Source: Phoronis australis (Eukaryota > Phoronida > Phoronidae). From it: 64,000 nucleotides of DNA. Shown here piece after piece: positions 22,201 to 32,045 of the stretch (position 1 is its first letter; every line of letters starts with the position of its first letter). The stretch is taken from positions 310,001 to 374,000 of the forward strand of contig NMRA01000408.1 of assembly GCA_002633005.1 (NCBI GenBank), in the 5' to 3' direction. The translations under genes and the position numbers were made by a program. The notes beneath the pieces were generated by a model that searched no databases, was not told the DNA's origin, and was given only the letters and a program-made list of their open reading frames with translations.

Positions 22201-25001
22201 CCGAAGGTTTGGTGTTTACATATTGAGAAACGACTTTTTTGAAAACTGAATTTGCATAAAATGAGAGCGGCTCTATATAGGCTACGTGTCAATTTCAAAC
22301 CAGGCGAGGTCATTTATAGTGAACTATGACGGGTGCTAGCCTGAACTGGGGGCGCTTAATTGAAAATTTTAAAAAGTTGAGGGGGGACGCTTAGTAGAGC
22401 AGCGAGCGCTTATTATGAAACATTACAAAAGGTAGGGAGTAGGCTCATGCGCGAGCATAGTCATTAACCCGAGTGCTTGGGGTAATAAGACATTGAAAAA
22501 TTGCAGTAAGAAAACGTTATAACAAGATGTTGCAAGGCAAACGCTATCTAGTAAGGTTGACTTTCTGGTTATCGTCACCACATATATTGTACCATGTAAG
22601 CCACTCAGAAAGTCTTGTTTTTAATTGCCCGCTTCAGCTGGAACAAGATTCTTTCTATTGGTGTCTGAAAAATATATGGCTTAGTCCAGAGAGCGAAAAA
22701 ATGGCAGCAACGTAAAACGAGAATGAAAAGTTCGCTAACCACAATTTTGCATCTACCCGTTTAGTTGCAAGAGCTGGCTACGGGAATAGAACATCGAGCC
22801 TAGGGAACATCGACCCAGGGAAACATCGGAACAGGAAAATATCAGTTCTTGGCTACATCGGTTCGGGTAATATCGTAAAGCTTCAGGTCTTTTATAACAA
22901 CCGGGAATCTTGTCATTGTTAAATGAGCCGAGACGTCATACTCTTTCATTTAGGACCGCCGCTGTTCTTTTGATATGTAGCTTTGGAGTGGTGTGCACGC
23001 GCAAGTTAACGCACTTGAATCTCTAGAGTAGGCTTACACTTTACGTTGTCAACAATATGTGACAGACGACTCATAGGTCGCACATAGCCCAAGAAACAGG
23101 TAAAGGGTTTGAGCATGTCTTAGTGACTCAAGAACTACTTTACTGAAAGTAAAGACATGGCCATCGTTTGGCGATTAATAGGACTGCCATTTTTCCCGTT
23201 AACTGTCTTTTGCGACAAAACATGAGCCTCACATTTCCGAGTCACGATCGTCTGTTGGTACTGCTTATAGCACGCTAACAACGGGACCAACCAGTGCCGC
23301 AGTGCGATATCAGGGATATTTGATAAGGATATCTTACATGAAAAATAGATGTTTTTCCATCACAAAGTGGTTTGTTTAAGAATTAGTAGAAACACCGCAG
23401 TTTTGTGACGTTTCATCATGTGTTTGCTGTGATCCAAAACTTTGTTTGGCACATCTAGAAATTTTCAGAAGTAGCTGAAAATATTAGCCAGTGAAACGCG
23501 TCAAAGATCAATTCTGCATTATCTCATGGCTCAGACAATGAAATGAGCGGAGGACCTTTCAAAATACTGGATTTTGTATAGACTTTCATTTTGAAGTTAT
23601 TGAATAAACTAATTGTCAATGACATTTTCTATTTCCACTTCACTGTACTATGCTATTAGATTGGTGGATACACCACTACAAGGCGCCGCAGCCGCAGTGA
23701 CACTGGCAGGAACAAAGCTTGTTTGGTCAATTTTCAAAAAAATTTGGACTCCCAGCTTAGGAATCCTGCACAAACCCTGGGCTTTCGGGTTTATTGTGTT
23801 GTATGCCTGAACTAAAGAGAAATGTTTACGGATTTGTCTTCACAAAATACATTTCATCTTGAATTCGTACATTATTGTTTGTCTTGATGCTATAGGAAAT
23901 AAGGACGGATGACGAGCTTAAACGGAGATTTTCAGTGATTTTATCACACAGCCTTTCCATTGTTGTACTTCAAAACAGACAACATGAATCTCGAACACTC
24001 TGAATGTACACGCCCGACTACTGTGCCCAATTCCACTGCATTGCTTTTACGAATGAGTGGGCGGATATTATGTTGTGAAGCGTGACTTCCGGTTGTCACG
24101 ACACGCAGTCAGATAAAGCCTCTCTAAGCCGCTTGCCAAGTGGCAATTGCCTTTTGGCCGAATGGTTTAGATGCTTGACTGTCGCTCGTGCAACCCGGGT
24201 TCAAGTCCCGGTCATCACCAAATTTTCTACAATTATCAGGATCCCAAAGATTTATCAAGGGCTGAGATCCCACATTAATTTCTCAACGTCATTTTTAGAA
24301 ATAGATGGGATTTGACAAGTAAGATACTGTATGTCAGAATCTCATGGAGGGCATTGAGTATAAAACTCGTCAGTGGTGAAGGTTAACTAGGGCTAAAAGG
24401 CAGCTTGAACTCGTTTAGTGTAATGGTGAGGAACTGAGCTTGCTCCTGAGCCTCAGTGACAATTTCCCATGATCTTTGGTTAGACAGTTTACCACAATGT
24501 GGTGTATGCAGCAACATGGTGTGCAATATTTAAGTTCTCTGAGGATTTATAACAAATTTTTATGTGATTGATTTCTTAAACTTCACGGTTTGTCTTGTAA
24601 CTAGGTCAGAAAACTCCTCAAAAATTTATTCAAAGATTCGAATGTCAACCAGCAGATCTACAACTTTCATACTTCGATGCAAAGACAAATGAAGAACGTC
24701 AATTGATGACTGTGAGATAAGTTTGCTTATTCCTTCAAACTTCTTTCCATGTTTAGTAAATTATCTGCGAAATAACTCCGAACAGTGCAGCGGCTCGGGA
24801 CACTGGCTGTAAACTGCTGCACCACTTTGGAACTAATCAATGTGAAATTCAAAGAGAAAGACACAAACCCCAACTTGAAGCATTGCGTCCTAAAACTTCT
24901 TTTCTAGCCGGATTGTATAGAAATGTTCTTAGGCCTTCTAGTTTTGCCGCTGCTCCCGTTTTTTTCTGAGGCTGCTTGAAGTCGACTTCGTTGGACGCCA
25001 T
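16250..25001 (-). CDS. ATP1B: Na+/K+-ATPase beta subunit, six exons, 310 aa
   Basis: Single-pass type II membrane glycoprotein that partners the catalytic alpha subunit, needed for its folding, surface delivery and K+ occlusion. Exons (minus strand): 25001-24869, 21517-21377, 20784-20674, 19249-19071, 18473-18348, 16492-16250; all have GT-AG borders and matching phases. The cytosolic tail (residues 1-45) has the family motif FLYNPARKEVLGR..SSW. The membrane segment is about 47-73. The exodomain has exactly six cysteines (143, 156, 167, 181, 227, 284), as expected for three disulfides, and one N-glycosylation sequon (NGS, 202). GMGFRPMPD (after residue 91) and the YGYDEGKPC segment (173-181) are family hallmarks. 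The length is usual for the family (about 290-320). The exon 1 donor is GTTTGT, weaker than consensus. The beta number is not assigned; H+/K+-ATPase beta is a remote alternative. Confidence 0.95.
17525..17940. mobile_element. Head-to-head tRNA-derived SINE pair
   Basis: In ATP1B intron 5. A tRNA-like head at about 17692-17785 has an A box (TGGTGTAGTGG) and a B box (GGGTTCAAATCC) on the plus strand, followed by a tail to about 17940. The region 17530-17680 is an imperfect reverse complement of 17760-17935, including the end of the B box, so a second, head-truncated copy lies in the opposite orientation. Transcribed, the pair would form a stem of about 150 bp around the tRNA-like head. Cloverleaf pairing is not preserved, so it is not a tRNA gene. 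Confidence 0.75.
21622..21658 (-). CDS. Possible alternative first exon of ATP1B
   Basis: An ATG (21658) preceded in frame by TAA opens 12 codons (MAVVKNSNAVPA) and ends at CAGCAT|GTAAGA, a strong donor in phase 1. Splicing to the exon at 21517 restores the frame, giving a Cys before KIGLFY. The product would have a 13-residue cytosolic tail without the FLGR..SW motif, 278 residues in all. The donor is better than that of the distal exon 1. It may be an alternative promoter/exon or a fortuitous open stretch in intron 1. Confidence 0.42.
21659..24868. other. ATP1B intron 1, upstream part
   Basis: No other gene seen. It holds a degenerate run of GGGAACATCG-like words near 22785-22850, a plus-strand TATAAA near 22189 of unknown meaning, and the tRNA-derived sequence at 24150-24225. 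Confidence 0.4.
24150..24225 (+). repeat. tRNA-derived SINE head or tRNA pseudogene
   Basis: A perfect A-box match (TGGCCGAATGG) and B-box match (GGTTCAAGTCC) at tRNA-like spacing, with a good T-stem (CCGGG/CCCGG). The acceptor stem does not pair (TGCCTTT against TCATCAC) and no clear anticodon stem forms. A functional tRNA is therefore unlikely; a SINE remnant or pseudogene fits better. Confidence 0.6.
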
Positions 25002-25309
25002 TTTTAAGTCGAGAAGGACAAAACACCCGGATGTTAAGGGACTGTTAAAAACTGTACTTCAAATACGCAATTAGTCTCAAATTTAAATGCCTTGGTTATC
25101 AGAATAAATCACAATAAAACTATTTATTCTACTAAAAACACAAAATAATTTTTAAAATGCGTAAAATTTAACCAATGTTGAAACTGTACAAAATATAGAA
25201 ACATTTTGATTGTTTACAAATTCATAATTTGTAGCCACTGAAGAAGCACGTTGCGAAAGAACTCGGGATTCGTCTTTGGTCACTGCTTGTTATTGATTGC
25301 TGCTCAGAA
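25002..25309. promoter_or_regulatory. Bidirectional promoter of ATP1B and WDR4
   Basis: Only 308 bp separate the divergent start codons of ATP1B (25001, minus) and WDR4 (25310, plus), so both promoters and 5' leaders must lie here unless further 5' exons exist. The interval is AT-rich. A GACGCCATTTTT string, the YY1-type core, straddles the ATP1B start codon, and a CCAAT box is near 25171. No TATA box is placed convincingly for either gene. Confidence 0.7.
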
Positions 25310-26515
25310 ATGACCAGTATCCAATTTAAAAACGATCAGATGGTATTTGTAAACCACTGTACCATCTACGTATGCAATATGAAGTCAAACAAGGTCCAAA
25401 TCTTGGAAAACAAATCGATAATGCCATCCGTAGCCCAAGCCACCCAAAAGACTCAAGAAGCCGGTTCTTTAAAAATTCTGACATCGAGATTCTCTCGGTC
25501 GGGCCGCTATTTTGCTTTCTGTGATGATTACAAACAGTTAGTTTTGTATAAAACTGGTCAGACATGGGAATACGTTAACACATGGATTGTTGTGAAAAGA
25601 TGTCTCGCTGTAGCCTACACAGCAGATGAAGATGAAATTCTAGTGGCGGATAAGTGTGGTGATGTTTACAGTTTTAGCATCAAATGTGTAAATGCTGGTT
25701 CAGAGGCACACTCAACTTTTGAAAAGACCGCAACCAAAACACCTTTGATGGGTCACTTATCAAGTGTGCTGGACATGGTGTTCACAAAATCCCCAAATTA
25801 TCTGATTACGTGTGATCGCAATGAGAAAATAAGAATTGGGAGATACCCCAACCTTTATAACATACATGAATTTTGCCTTGGCCATTTAGAGTATGTTGTG
25901 AGACTTCTTTATTTGGAATCCAGCAATGTCCTACTATCAACTGGAGGTGACAACACGCTACGTTGCTGGAAGGTTGAAACTGGGGAAGGCCTTGCCTGCC
26001 ATCCGTTAACGAAGGGTGATCAACCTCTGCAGGAGAAAACAGTGGATTGTCTTGATGTTGTCAGGTCAACCATAGCTTACTGCTGTTTGAATGACATCAT
26101 TGCTGTGTCACGAAGGGATTCCAAAAGTGTTGATATTCTTCAACTGGTTATAGGTGAATCGGCACAGTTCAAGCCCATTCAAGTGATTCAAATGTCACAT
26201 GATGTTGTAGATATTACATTCGATGACAATGGAAAAATTTGGGTGTTGAGGCAAGCCCCTGATGAACCATTTGTTGTGTATTCTTTACAGAAAGATGATT
26301 TACTGTATACTGTTGACAAGTCCCATACACACAATGTAGAATTTGTAAAGTTCGTGAAGACAAGTTTGAAAGAATACCCCACTGATGTGTTTGACTCTAA
26401 CTTCAATCCTGCTAAAAGATGGGAGTCTTCTAATAATGAATCCGGCGGAAGAACAGAGTTGAAACGGAAGTGCGAGGATGAAACAAATGAACAAACTGCA
26501 AAAATAGCAAAGTGA
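25310..26515 (+). CDS. WDR4: WDR4, tRNA m7G46 methyltransferase accessory subunit
   Basis: A beta-propeller protein that binds METTL1 and tRNA and supports N7-methylation of guanine 46 in the variable loop (yeast Trm82). The 401-codon frame is uninterrupted from ATG to TGA, so the coding region has no intron; vertebrate WDR4 is multi-exonic. Landmarks in order: SRSGRYFAFCDDYKQLVLY (residues 62-80), VKRCLAVAYTADEDEILVAD (95-114), DKCGDVYSF (114-122), GHLSSVLDMVF (148-158), CDRNEKIRI (168-176), LGHLEYVVRL and TGGDNTLRCWKVETG. The CDRNEKIRI segment is a family signature and holds Arg170. The C-terminus is short and Lys-rich (KRKCEDETNEQTAKIAK), plausibly nuclear targeting. Length matches the family (about 410). 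Full-length frame and composition argue against a pseudogene. Confidence 0.95.
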   Translation: MTSIQFKNDQMVFVNHCTIYVCNMKSNKVQILENKSIMPSVAQATQKTQEAGSLKILTSRFSRSGRYFAFCDDYKQLVLYKTGQTWEYVNTWIVVKRCLAVAYTADEDEILVADKCGDVYSFSIKCVNAGSEAHSTFEKTATKTPLMGHLSSVLDMVFTKSPNYLITCDRNEKIRIGRYPNLYNIHEFCLGHLEYVVRLLYLESSNVLLSTGGDNTLRCWKVETGEGLACHPLTKGDQPLQEKTVDCLDVVRSTIAYCCLNDIIAVSRRDSKSVDILQLVIGESAQFKPIQVIQMSHDVVDITFDDNGKIWVLRQAPDEPFVVYSLQKDDLLYTVDKSHTHNVEFVKFVKTSLKEYPTDVFDSNFNPAKRWESSNNESGGRTELKRKCEDETNEQTAKIAK

Positions 26516-26939
26516 ATAATTAGAATATGACTGACCTTATAAAATTGGCCATCAAGAGTTTGAAGGGACAATGTTTTCTTCTACCAGCATTATGAAAAAA
26601 TTAGGAAATTCTCATCCTGAAAGATACTGAAAATCTCATTGTATTCCAGTGATATTCCAGTGAGAATCTAACTAATTTACATAGCATTCCCACTCAGTGA
26701 GAATTCTTACCGAAAATCTCACTGTCACTAAGTGATAATTCTCACTGGGTGGCATTTTGAATATTTTCCCCAGTACATGCATTTTAGCCTTTGAAATTAG
26801 ATGATAGTTCAAAGTTTTATTGGTAACCAAGTTGCTACTCATTCTTGTGAGTTTATCTTGAAATTTGACTAAAGGTACAATTTAATTGCAGTGATTAACA
26901 TGGTGAAATACAGCAAACTTAAACTAACAATTTAAACAG
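26516..26939. other. WDR4 3' flank with CTCACTG/CAGTGAG words
   Basis: No gene. Between about 26630 and 26755 there are many CTCACTG and CAGTGAG words in both orientations; the same vocabulary returns at about 27640-27815, beyond two inserted elements. It may be one old repeat split by those insertions. Confidence 0.4.
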
Positions 26940-27172
26940 CATGCGCGCATCCAGGGGGCTCAAATGAGCCCCCCAATTGGCGAAGTGGGCAAAAAGGTCC
27001 GCCCCAAGAGACAAAAAGTCTGAGAAAATGGGAAAAAGTCCACTAAATAAGCGCAAAGTCGCAATTCACAGAGGTGCTCCCATTTTTTTTAGTCCGCCTG
27101 CTCTTTTGTTAGCAAATGGTCCACAATGTCAGAAATTGGAGCCCCCCATATCGAAGGCTGGGTGCGCGCATG
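26940..27172 (+). mobile_element. CATG-flanked GCGCGCACCC MITE, copy 2
   Basis: 233 bp with ends CATGCGCGCATCCAG and, inverted, GGCTGGGTGCGCGCATG. Subterminal GGGGCTC/GAGCCCC words are inverted as well. It shares interior words (AGAAATTGGAGCCCCCCATA) with the copy at 45776. The small open frame across it is an artefact. Confidence 0.82.
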
Positions 27173-27464
27173 AACAGCAAATAAAAACTCAACTGCAACA
27201 CAAAGTGATGCTTCATTCACTCTATTAAATGTATGGAATGTACTAATCCTTCAGTTTGTTAATGCGCAACTTAGTCCTGCATCCCCTCTGGTTGAATTAC
27301 ATAGACAAACTGTTCAGTAATTTCACAATATTTATGAGAAAAACATCAGCAATCTAATTCTCTACTTCATATCAACTGTTCATTCCTGGGGCCATTTTAG
27401 TTTGAATTCAGAAAATCTTGTCCAACTGAAATTTCAGCAGGAACAGCCAATAAATGTGCTTATT

Positions 27465-27620
27465 CAGTGGCAGATTTAGAGGCGGTCCAAGGGGGCCATG
27501 GCGCCCCTAAAATTCTCCCAGATTACATTTGGGAGTTCGAGGGTGCGAATGTCTGACTGGAAAAATCCTGGCTGATACCCTGTCCTGGCCCCCCAACTCA
27601 AAATCCGGGATCCGCCCCTG
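27465..27620. mobile_element. Small hAT-type element, 156 bp
   Basis: Starts CAGTGGCAGATTTAG and ends GGGATCCGCCCCTG, i.e. inverted CAG(T/G)GGC(A/G)GAT termini. Flanks resemble an 8-bp duplication (gtgcttat against ttgtttat, six of eight). Related, more decayed copies are at 53245-53390 and, inverted, at 48962-49075. Confidence 0.65.
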
Positions 27621-28799
27621 TTGTTTATCCTAAAATCTCACTGAATTCTCACTCTAATTTTTGCAAGTTCGAATTCTCGCTCTAATTGTCAGTGGATTCT
27701 CACTGTCAATTTGTCTAAGTCTAAAGTTCTCACTAAATTCCCACTACTTTTCTCACCACCCACTGGCTCCTTCAAATTTTCACTGGATTCGTATACTTGC
27801 ATTTCTCACTCAAATGGTTCTCTTAGTCAGAATATCGCTTGATCCTCGTTGGAATCCAGTCAATTTGTTCCCCCTTCGGGACTTGCTCGACATTGCAACG
27901 GACATTATTTTGTCTTTCCCCGAGGTGCTCAGTTTTAATCGAGGCGAGAACACTACACCTGCCAGCAAAATGGTATCTAGCGATCACTCAGTCAAATTGC
28001 CGGGAAATGATTTCTGGACTTCATGAGAGAAGAAAAGATGACATTTATTTTCGAGACCATGTTTTAAGAGTTGGGTCGCCAGGGGGCATCATTGTATGAG
28101 TAGAGCATAGTCCCAACTAATTAGCTGTCTCATCTTGGCATATTCAAATCACTTCTGGTCAAAATCAAATGATCTGTTCTTGGACGGAACGCAGGTTCAT
28201 AGCCGTTTTAAAAGAAAGCATTGTAGGCTTGGAATAATTAGCAACTAATCGAGAGACCCTTCCAATCGAGAGTTTTGATAGCGGTATAAAACATTGTCTA
28301 TAGAGTGCTTCTCCGCCAGGATTACAAGTACCTTGAATGGGACTGGCTGGTCTGAAACATTAACGTGTACTACCTGCCAGGTGTTCACAAGGTAGAAGTC
28401 AGTTGAAATCTGAGTAAGGAACTACTTAATGAGTGAGTTCAATCAATTTATTTCACTGCTTAGGCCTCTAGTCCAGATATACTTGTATGGAAGTAGCGGC
28501 TAGTACTACAAACGTGGTTGGTAAATACAGACAATTAAACTATGCACAATAAAAACTTGGTGAATAAAACTAGCAAAGTTCCAAACGTTGCAAGACTTCA
28601 TCAAATAAATGAAGGAATCACAATAGAATTTACTAATATTGCGACAAATACCAAACTTTTCCCTAAGATCTTCATGGTACTGGTCACTCTAATAAAACGT
28701 GATTTTTTCATCCTCAACAGTGTCAAAGCCAACGGATCAGAAACGCTGATCTCTAGCTATACCCAAGTTTCTTACAGTTTCGATTTTTAGTTTATGATT
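27621..28799. other. Intergenic, no gene seen
   Basis: The left part (27640-27815) is again rich in TCTCACT words. Open frames at 27661-28026 and 28542-28790 lack family or splice support. Confidence 0.35.
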
Positions 28800-29270
28800 T
28801 GAACATCTAAAACGTGGAAGACCTTTTGTCTAGACATCTTACATATTCTTCTAAGAGGCAATATTCCGTCCAGCCATTGCTGTTCGTCTATGTCTTTACA
28901 CCTTTGTTTTAATTCGTGTACAAAAAAAATCTTCGCTTGACTGACCCAAACAATACTAGACCCATGCAGTCCTAAAAAGTAGGGTTTTTACGCGGAGACC
29001 CCAGCTTTCACGATTTCGTTCTGCAAAGTCATGCTGGACCTTAGAACATGAGAAGGTATATCTATTATGAGGCAATTTCAACATTTTCAACCAATATTTA
29101 ATAATCCTAGTAAACCTCCTTGACACCATTGTAGACCTGCCCAGCTCACCCCTGACTGCTGAATTAGGGGCACCTCGCCCAAAACCTAACACTAATTTAC
29201 AAAACTTATTTTGAAGAATATCGACAATTGGGCCGTTATGAAAACCCCTCACTTCCGAACCATACTAATA
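28800..29270 (-). mobile_element. LINE reverse-transcriptase 3' remnant
   Basis: On the minus strand a frame of about 100 codons (from about 29268) begins YGSEVRGF and contains KFCKLVLGFGRGAPNSAV, then GELGR and IIKYWLKMLKLP. This is the region after the polymerase core that many non-LTR elements share. The homology continues with VWVSQAKIFFVHELKQR and EQQWLDGILP in another frame, so there is a frameshift near 28960. The reverse-transcriptase core and endonuclease are absent. It is a dead 5'-truncated copy; I cannot assign the clade firmly. Confidence 0.75.
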
Positions 29271-30636
29271 ACAATAGGGTATATTTTAATATCGAACAAT
29301 TGTAAACAAATATTTACAGGAACACTTTTGAATTGTGACAAATACCTTTTCAACAAAAACGAGGCCTGTTGAACACTGCGCGGGTCCCACAAGACTTACT
29401 GAGAAAGTACAGCCTACCCGCAATACCTGGAGTGGTACTGTACACTGTTACCTTCATGTCAATATGGTGCCACCTCGGGTTCATTCCTTGTATTGTGGGG
29501 CTGTATTTAAAGCGGACTAGCGACCAAACCTCAGCGCCCGCTACAACGACTCTTACAAGGGCCAAACAAATCTTCAGAAACGAGTTGTTCGTTTTTTAAT
29601 AAACGCATTACAAGTACACTGTATGTTTATTGGGCAAGACAACTTTATTATGCACCAGTCAGATTCATGTTTCAACCGTGTGGAGTATAATAGCATGGGA
29701 AGGCATGACAGATGAGGTGAAAACTTTGCACGCCGATTCACCTGAATACCAGTGTTGCGGTAGGCCTACAGCAAATCACAAGGAAATAAATTATACTTTT
29801 TTGGTGAACCTCAACCCCTCAATTCGTCGAGGTGGTTTACTTNNNNNNNNNNNNNNNNNNNNNNNNNNNNNNNNNNNNNNNNNNNNNNNNNNNNNNNNNN
29901 NNNNNNNGGTGTCTGCTGAAAACGCCATGTCGGCTGCGTTTTTTCTTTTTTGCCGGAGTGGGTGGGTGGGTGTGTGGGTGGGTGGGTGTCTTGGCCCCTT
30001 CCTGAATTTGCCTTTTTTGGATAGAGGTCAGTTTATGCAGACTTGTCAAGTGTCCAAATCATCACAAATCCAGAAACCACTTGTCAATGTGTAAGAATTA
30101 TTTTATGTCCTGTTCAGTTTCATTGCGGTGTCTGTATTTTCTTGAAAAAAAATGCCAATAGGGCAGGTTTAACAGCAAGATATAATGATAGGTGAACTAA
30201 ACTATTTACAGCATTGTGTAAACCTAGCTTCAAACGACAGTGCTTATAACATTTTGGTTTAATCATACCTACCCCCACCTGTTCTGTGTTTTGCACACCG
30301 TCAATCCAGCTCCTGGAAGGTACGGCAATAAAGCTTAAAAAATTTTGAGACGGGTTTTCAGAAAACACTAAGAAATACAATAGGCTACTGAGTTTTTGCA
30401 GCCTGTTTGCGCGGCGATATAGGCAATGTCTGCTCGTGAACTCTTTTGTTGTGATCACATCATAATGATTTGGCGGACTTAAACAGTACACACCATGGAT
30501 TTTTGCACATTTTGAATTACCGGTGGCCACAGACCAAATGCATGACGTAAAATTTAGCTAAACTCATGTTTATTTTGTGTAATTAGCTCGAAATTTCAAT
30601 TTTTCTTTCAATTTTGCCAATTTTCACATTTCCCGC
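29271..30636. other. Intergenic with assembly gap; no gene seen
   Basis: Contains the N run 29843-29907. Immediately right of it is a GGGT-rich tract (about 29957-29989) with four or more G3 runs, capable in principle of forming a G-quadruplex. Frames that read through the N run are meaningless. Confidence 0.4.
29843..29907. other. Assembly gap (65 N)
   Basis: 65 consecutive undetermined bases. Confidence 1.
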
Positions 30637-30648
30637 CACGTGACGTCA
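30637..30648. promoter_or_regulatory. Overlapping E-box and CRE
   Basis: CACGTGACGTCA: a perfect E-box (CACGTG) fused to a perfect full CRE palindrome (TGACGTCA), 39 bp before the ATG of the acidic ORF at 30687. A TTTCCCGCC string (E2F-like) lies directly upstream. This is promoter-like in position and content, though untested. Confidence 0.5.
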
Positions 30649-30686
30649 TGGGTTGAACACAAGAGATCAGTGACTAGCATTGAACA

Positions 30687-30965
30687 ATGGCAGAGAGCAG
30701 TGAATTTGAAAGCGACGACGATTATGAGCAAGAAATGAATGAATACTATGAAGAAACGTACGGGAATGGTGGCCAGGATGATGAAATGGGGTTGCACGAA
30801 AGCGAGAACAAGTTTGATGTGCTTCCGGCTGCGTACATGTACTTCAAGTTCTACTTTGAGCCTTACGAACTGGATCCTCCCGCGAGAGAAGCGGCCTCGG
30901 GCTCGGCGAGTCAACGCAGTCACCCAACAGACGATCCTGAATTAAGAGCCGATGTTTCTGAATGA
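30687..30965 (+). CDS. Acidic N-terminal ORF, 92 codons, unidentified
   Basis: An ATG in fair context opens 92 codons. Residues 1-45 are very acidic (SEFESDDDYEQEMNEYYEE). An aromatic patch follows (YMYFKFYFEPYELDPP, about residues 50-65), then a Ser/Ala-rich end. The acidic start with an aromatic YFEPYE patch is weakly reminiscent of invertebrate ORFs related to the P2X7-receptor intracellular domain, which often begin this way, but the zinc-binding core is missing here. It may be a first exon whose donor I did not identify, or a gene cut off by the antisense THAP remnant just downstream. The E-box/CRE promoter supports transcription. Confidence 0.4.
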   Translation: MAESSEFESDDDYEQEMNEYYEETYGNGGQDDEMGLHESENKFDVLPAAYMYFKFYFEPYELDPPAREAASGSASQRSHPTDDPELRADVSE

Positions 30966-30978
30966 TAAATATTGTCCT

Positions 30979-31209
30979 TTATTGAACCAGGCCTTCATCG
31001 TAACATCTCCTTTGACTGCAGTCGAAACACGAGTCCTCAAAGTGGGCAAAACGCAGAGTGGCCCCGGACCGAATCGCTTGGTCCACGATGAGGTCCCACA
31101 CTCTCGTTCGGCGCACGAAGCGATGCCACTTCTGCGCAACTTTGGTGTCCTTCGGAACACCGAGACGTTCTCCGCCTGGCTGCTGTTGCTGCAGCCTCCG
31201 GCAACACAT
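30979..31209 (-). pseudogene. Frameshifted THAP domain
   Basis: Reading the minus strand from 31208, one frame gives CVAGGCSNSSQAENVSVF, the zinc-pair start of a THAP domain. The next frame then supplies PKDTKVAQKWHRFVRRTRVW and AHFEDSCFD, the middle and end. The expected C-x-x-H cysteine before AHF falls in yet another frame (CTCTGC). At least one and probably two small indels break it, so it is a pseudogene or a low-quality stretch. It lies antisense to, and just downstream of, the ORF at 30687-30965. Confidence 0.6.
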
Positions 31210-32045
31210 CTTTTGATCCCTCTACGAACCTTCTCGACGCTAAATGTACTTTGCTTTCACTTCGCTCTATACACTTTGTCTCTGATCCGAACAGTATGGC
31301 GAACGACTTGGGTTCAACCCATGAAGTTGTACATATTTATTATTTTTTCAATTTTTGCGTGTTTCTTTATGAGCTGTGCACTATAGGCACTGAAATCAAG
31401 TAAGATATAATAATAAAATTTATTTTGAGGTACTAGAGTCATGTTGTGTACACTTTAAACAACTTTGTTGCAGAAATACATTGATATGTCACAGTTGTGA
31501 CAGATTGCAAACGAAATCAATATCGCGCACGATGTGTTCTATCGCCAGAAAGGGAACACGCATAATTTTAATTCAGACCATACCGTATTCGACCATTTTA
31601 GCGCTCATCTTCCCTGGAGAGTGAAAGATAAGACCACACCGGATTCAGCCTATCTGAGAGAGAGCGTGTTTCTAGCAAGGGAAACTTGTCAACTAGAGAC
31701 AACGTAAAGTGCAGATGGACTCTTCATAAACGTACACAATCATTACTGTTTTGAGGAAAAAGCACTCGTGCCCTCGTAAAACAAAATTGTGCTAAAAATG
31801 AAAACATGCAACTACCCAGTAATTAGTGTCTGGACCCGGCTCTTTCAATTTCCCAACCACGGCTGATTCTTTGATAGGTATTTTAATATTCAGCAAATAG
31901 TTCGTTGTTTTGTTACAGGACTCGTGTAAGTGGTCGATTTTCGTTGTCTTAAGCAAGCTAAGCAGCTAAACGGGACAGAGTGGCAACTCCGCTTAGTAAA
32001 TGCAGTGGATTGTTTGTCAAAACACCTTAAACCATCTTGATTCAT
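31210..32045. other. Intergenic; trace of dispersed repeat
   Basis: No gene. Around 31918-31985 GGTCGATTTTCGTTG and GCAGCTAAACGGGACAGAG resemble the end of the dispersed family at 14270. Confidence 0.35.

Noticed and set aside
24150-24225. Functional tRNA gene
   Set aside because: A and B boxes are good, but the acceptor and anticodon stems do not pair.
26188-26571. Minus-strand 127-codon frame
   Set aside because: Antisense shadow of the WDR4 coding region.
30120-30530. Minus-strand 136-codon frame
   Set aside because: Mixed AT-rich sequence without recognisable domain, splice partners or repeat support. The length is within chance for this many frames.
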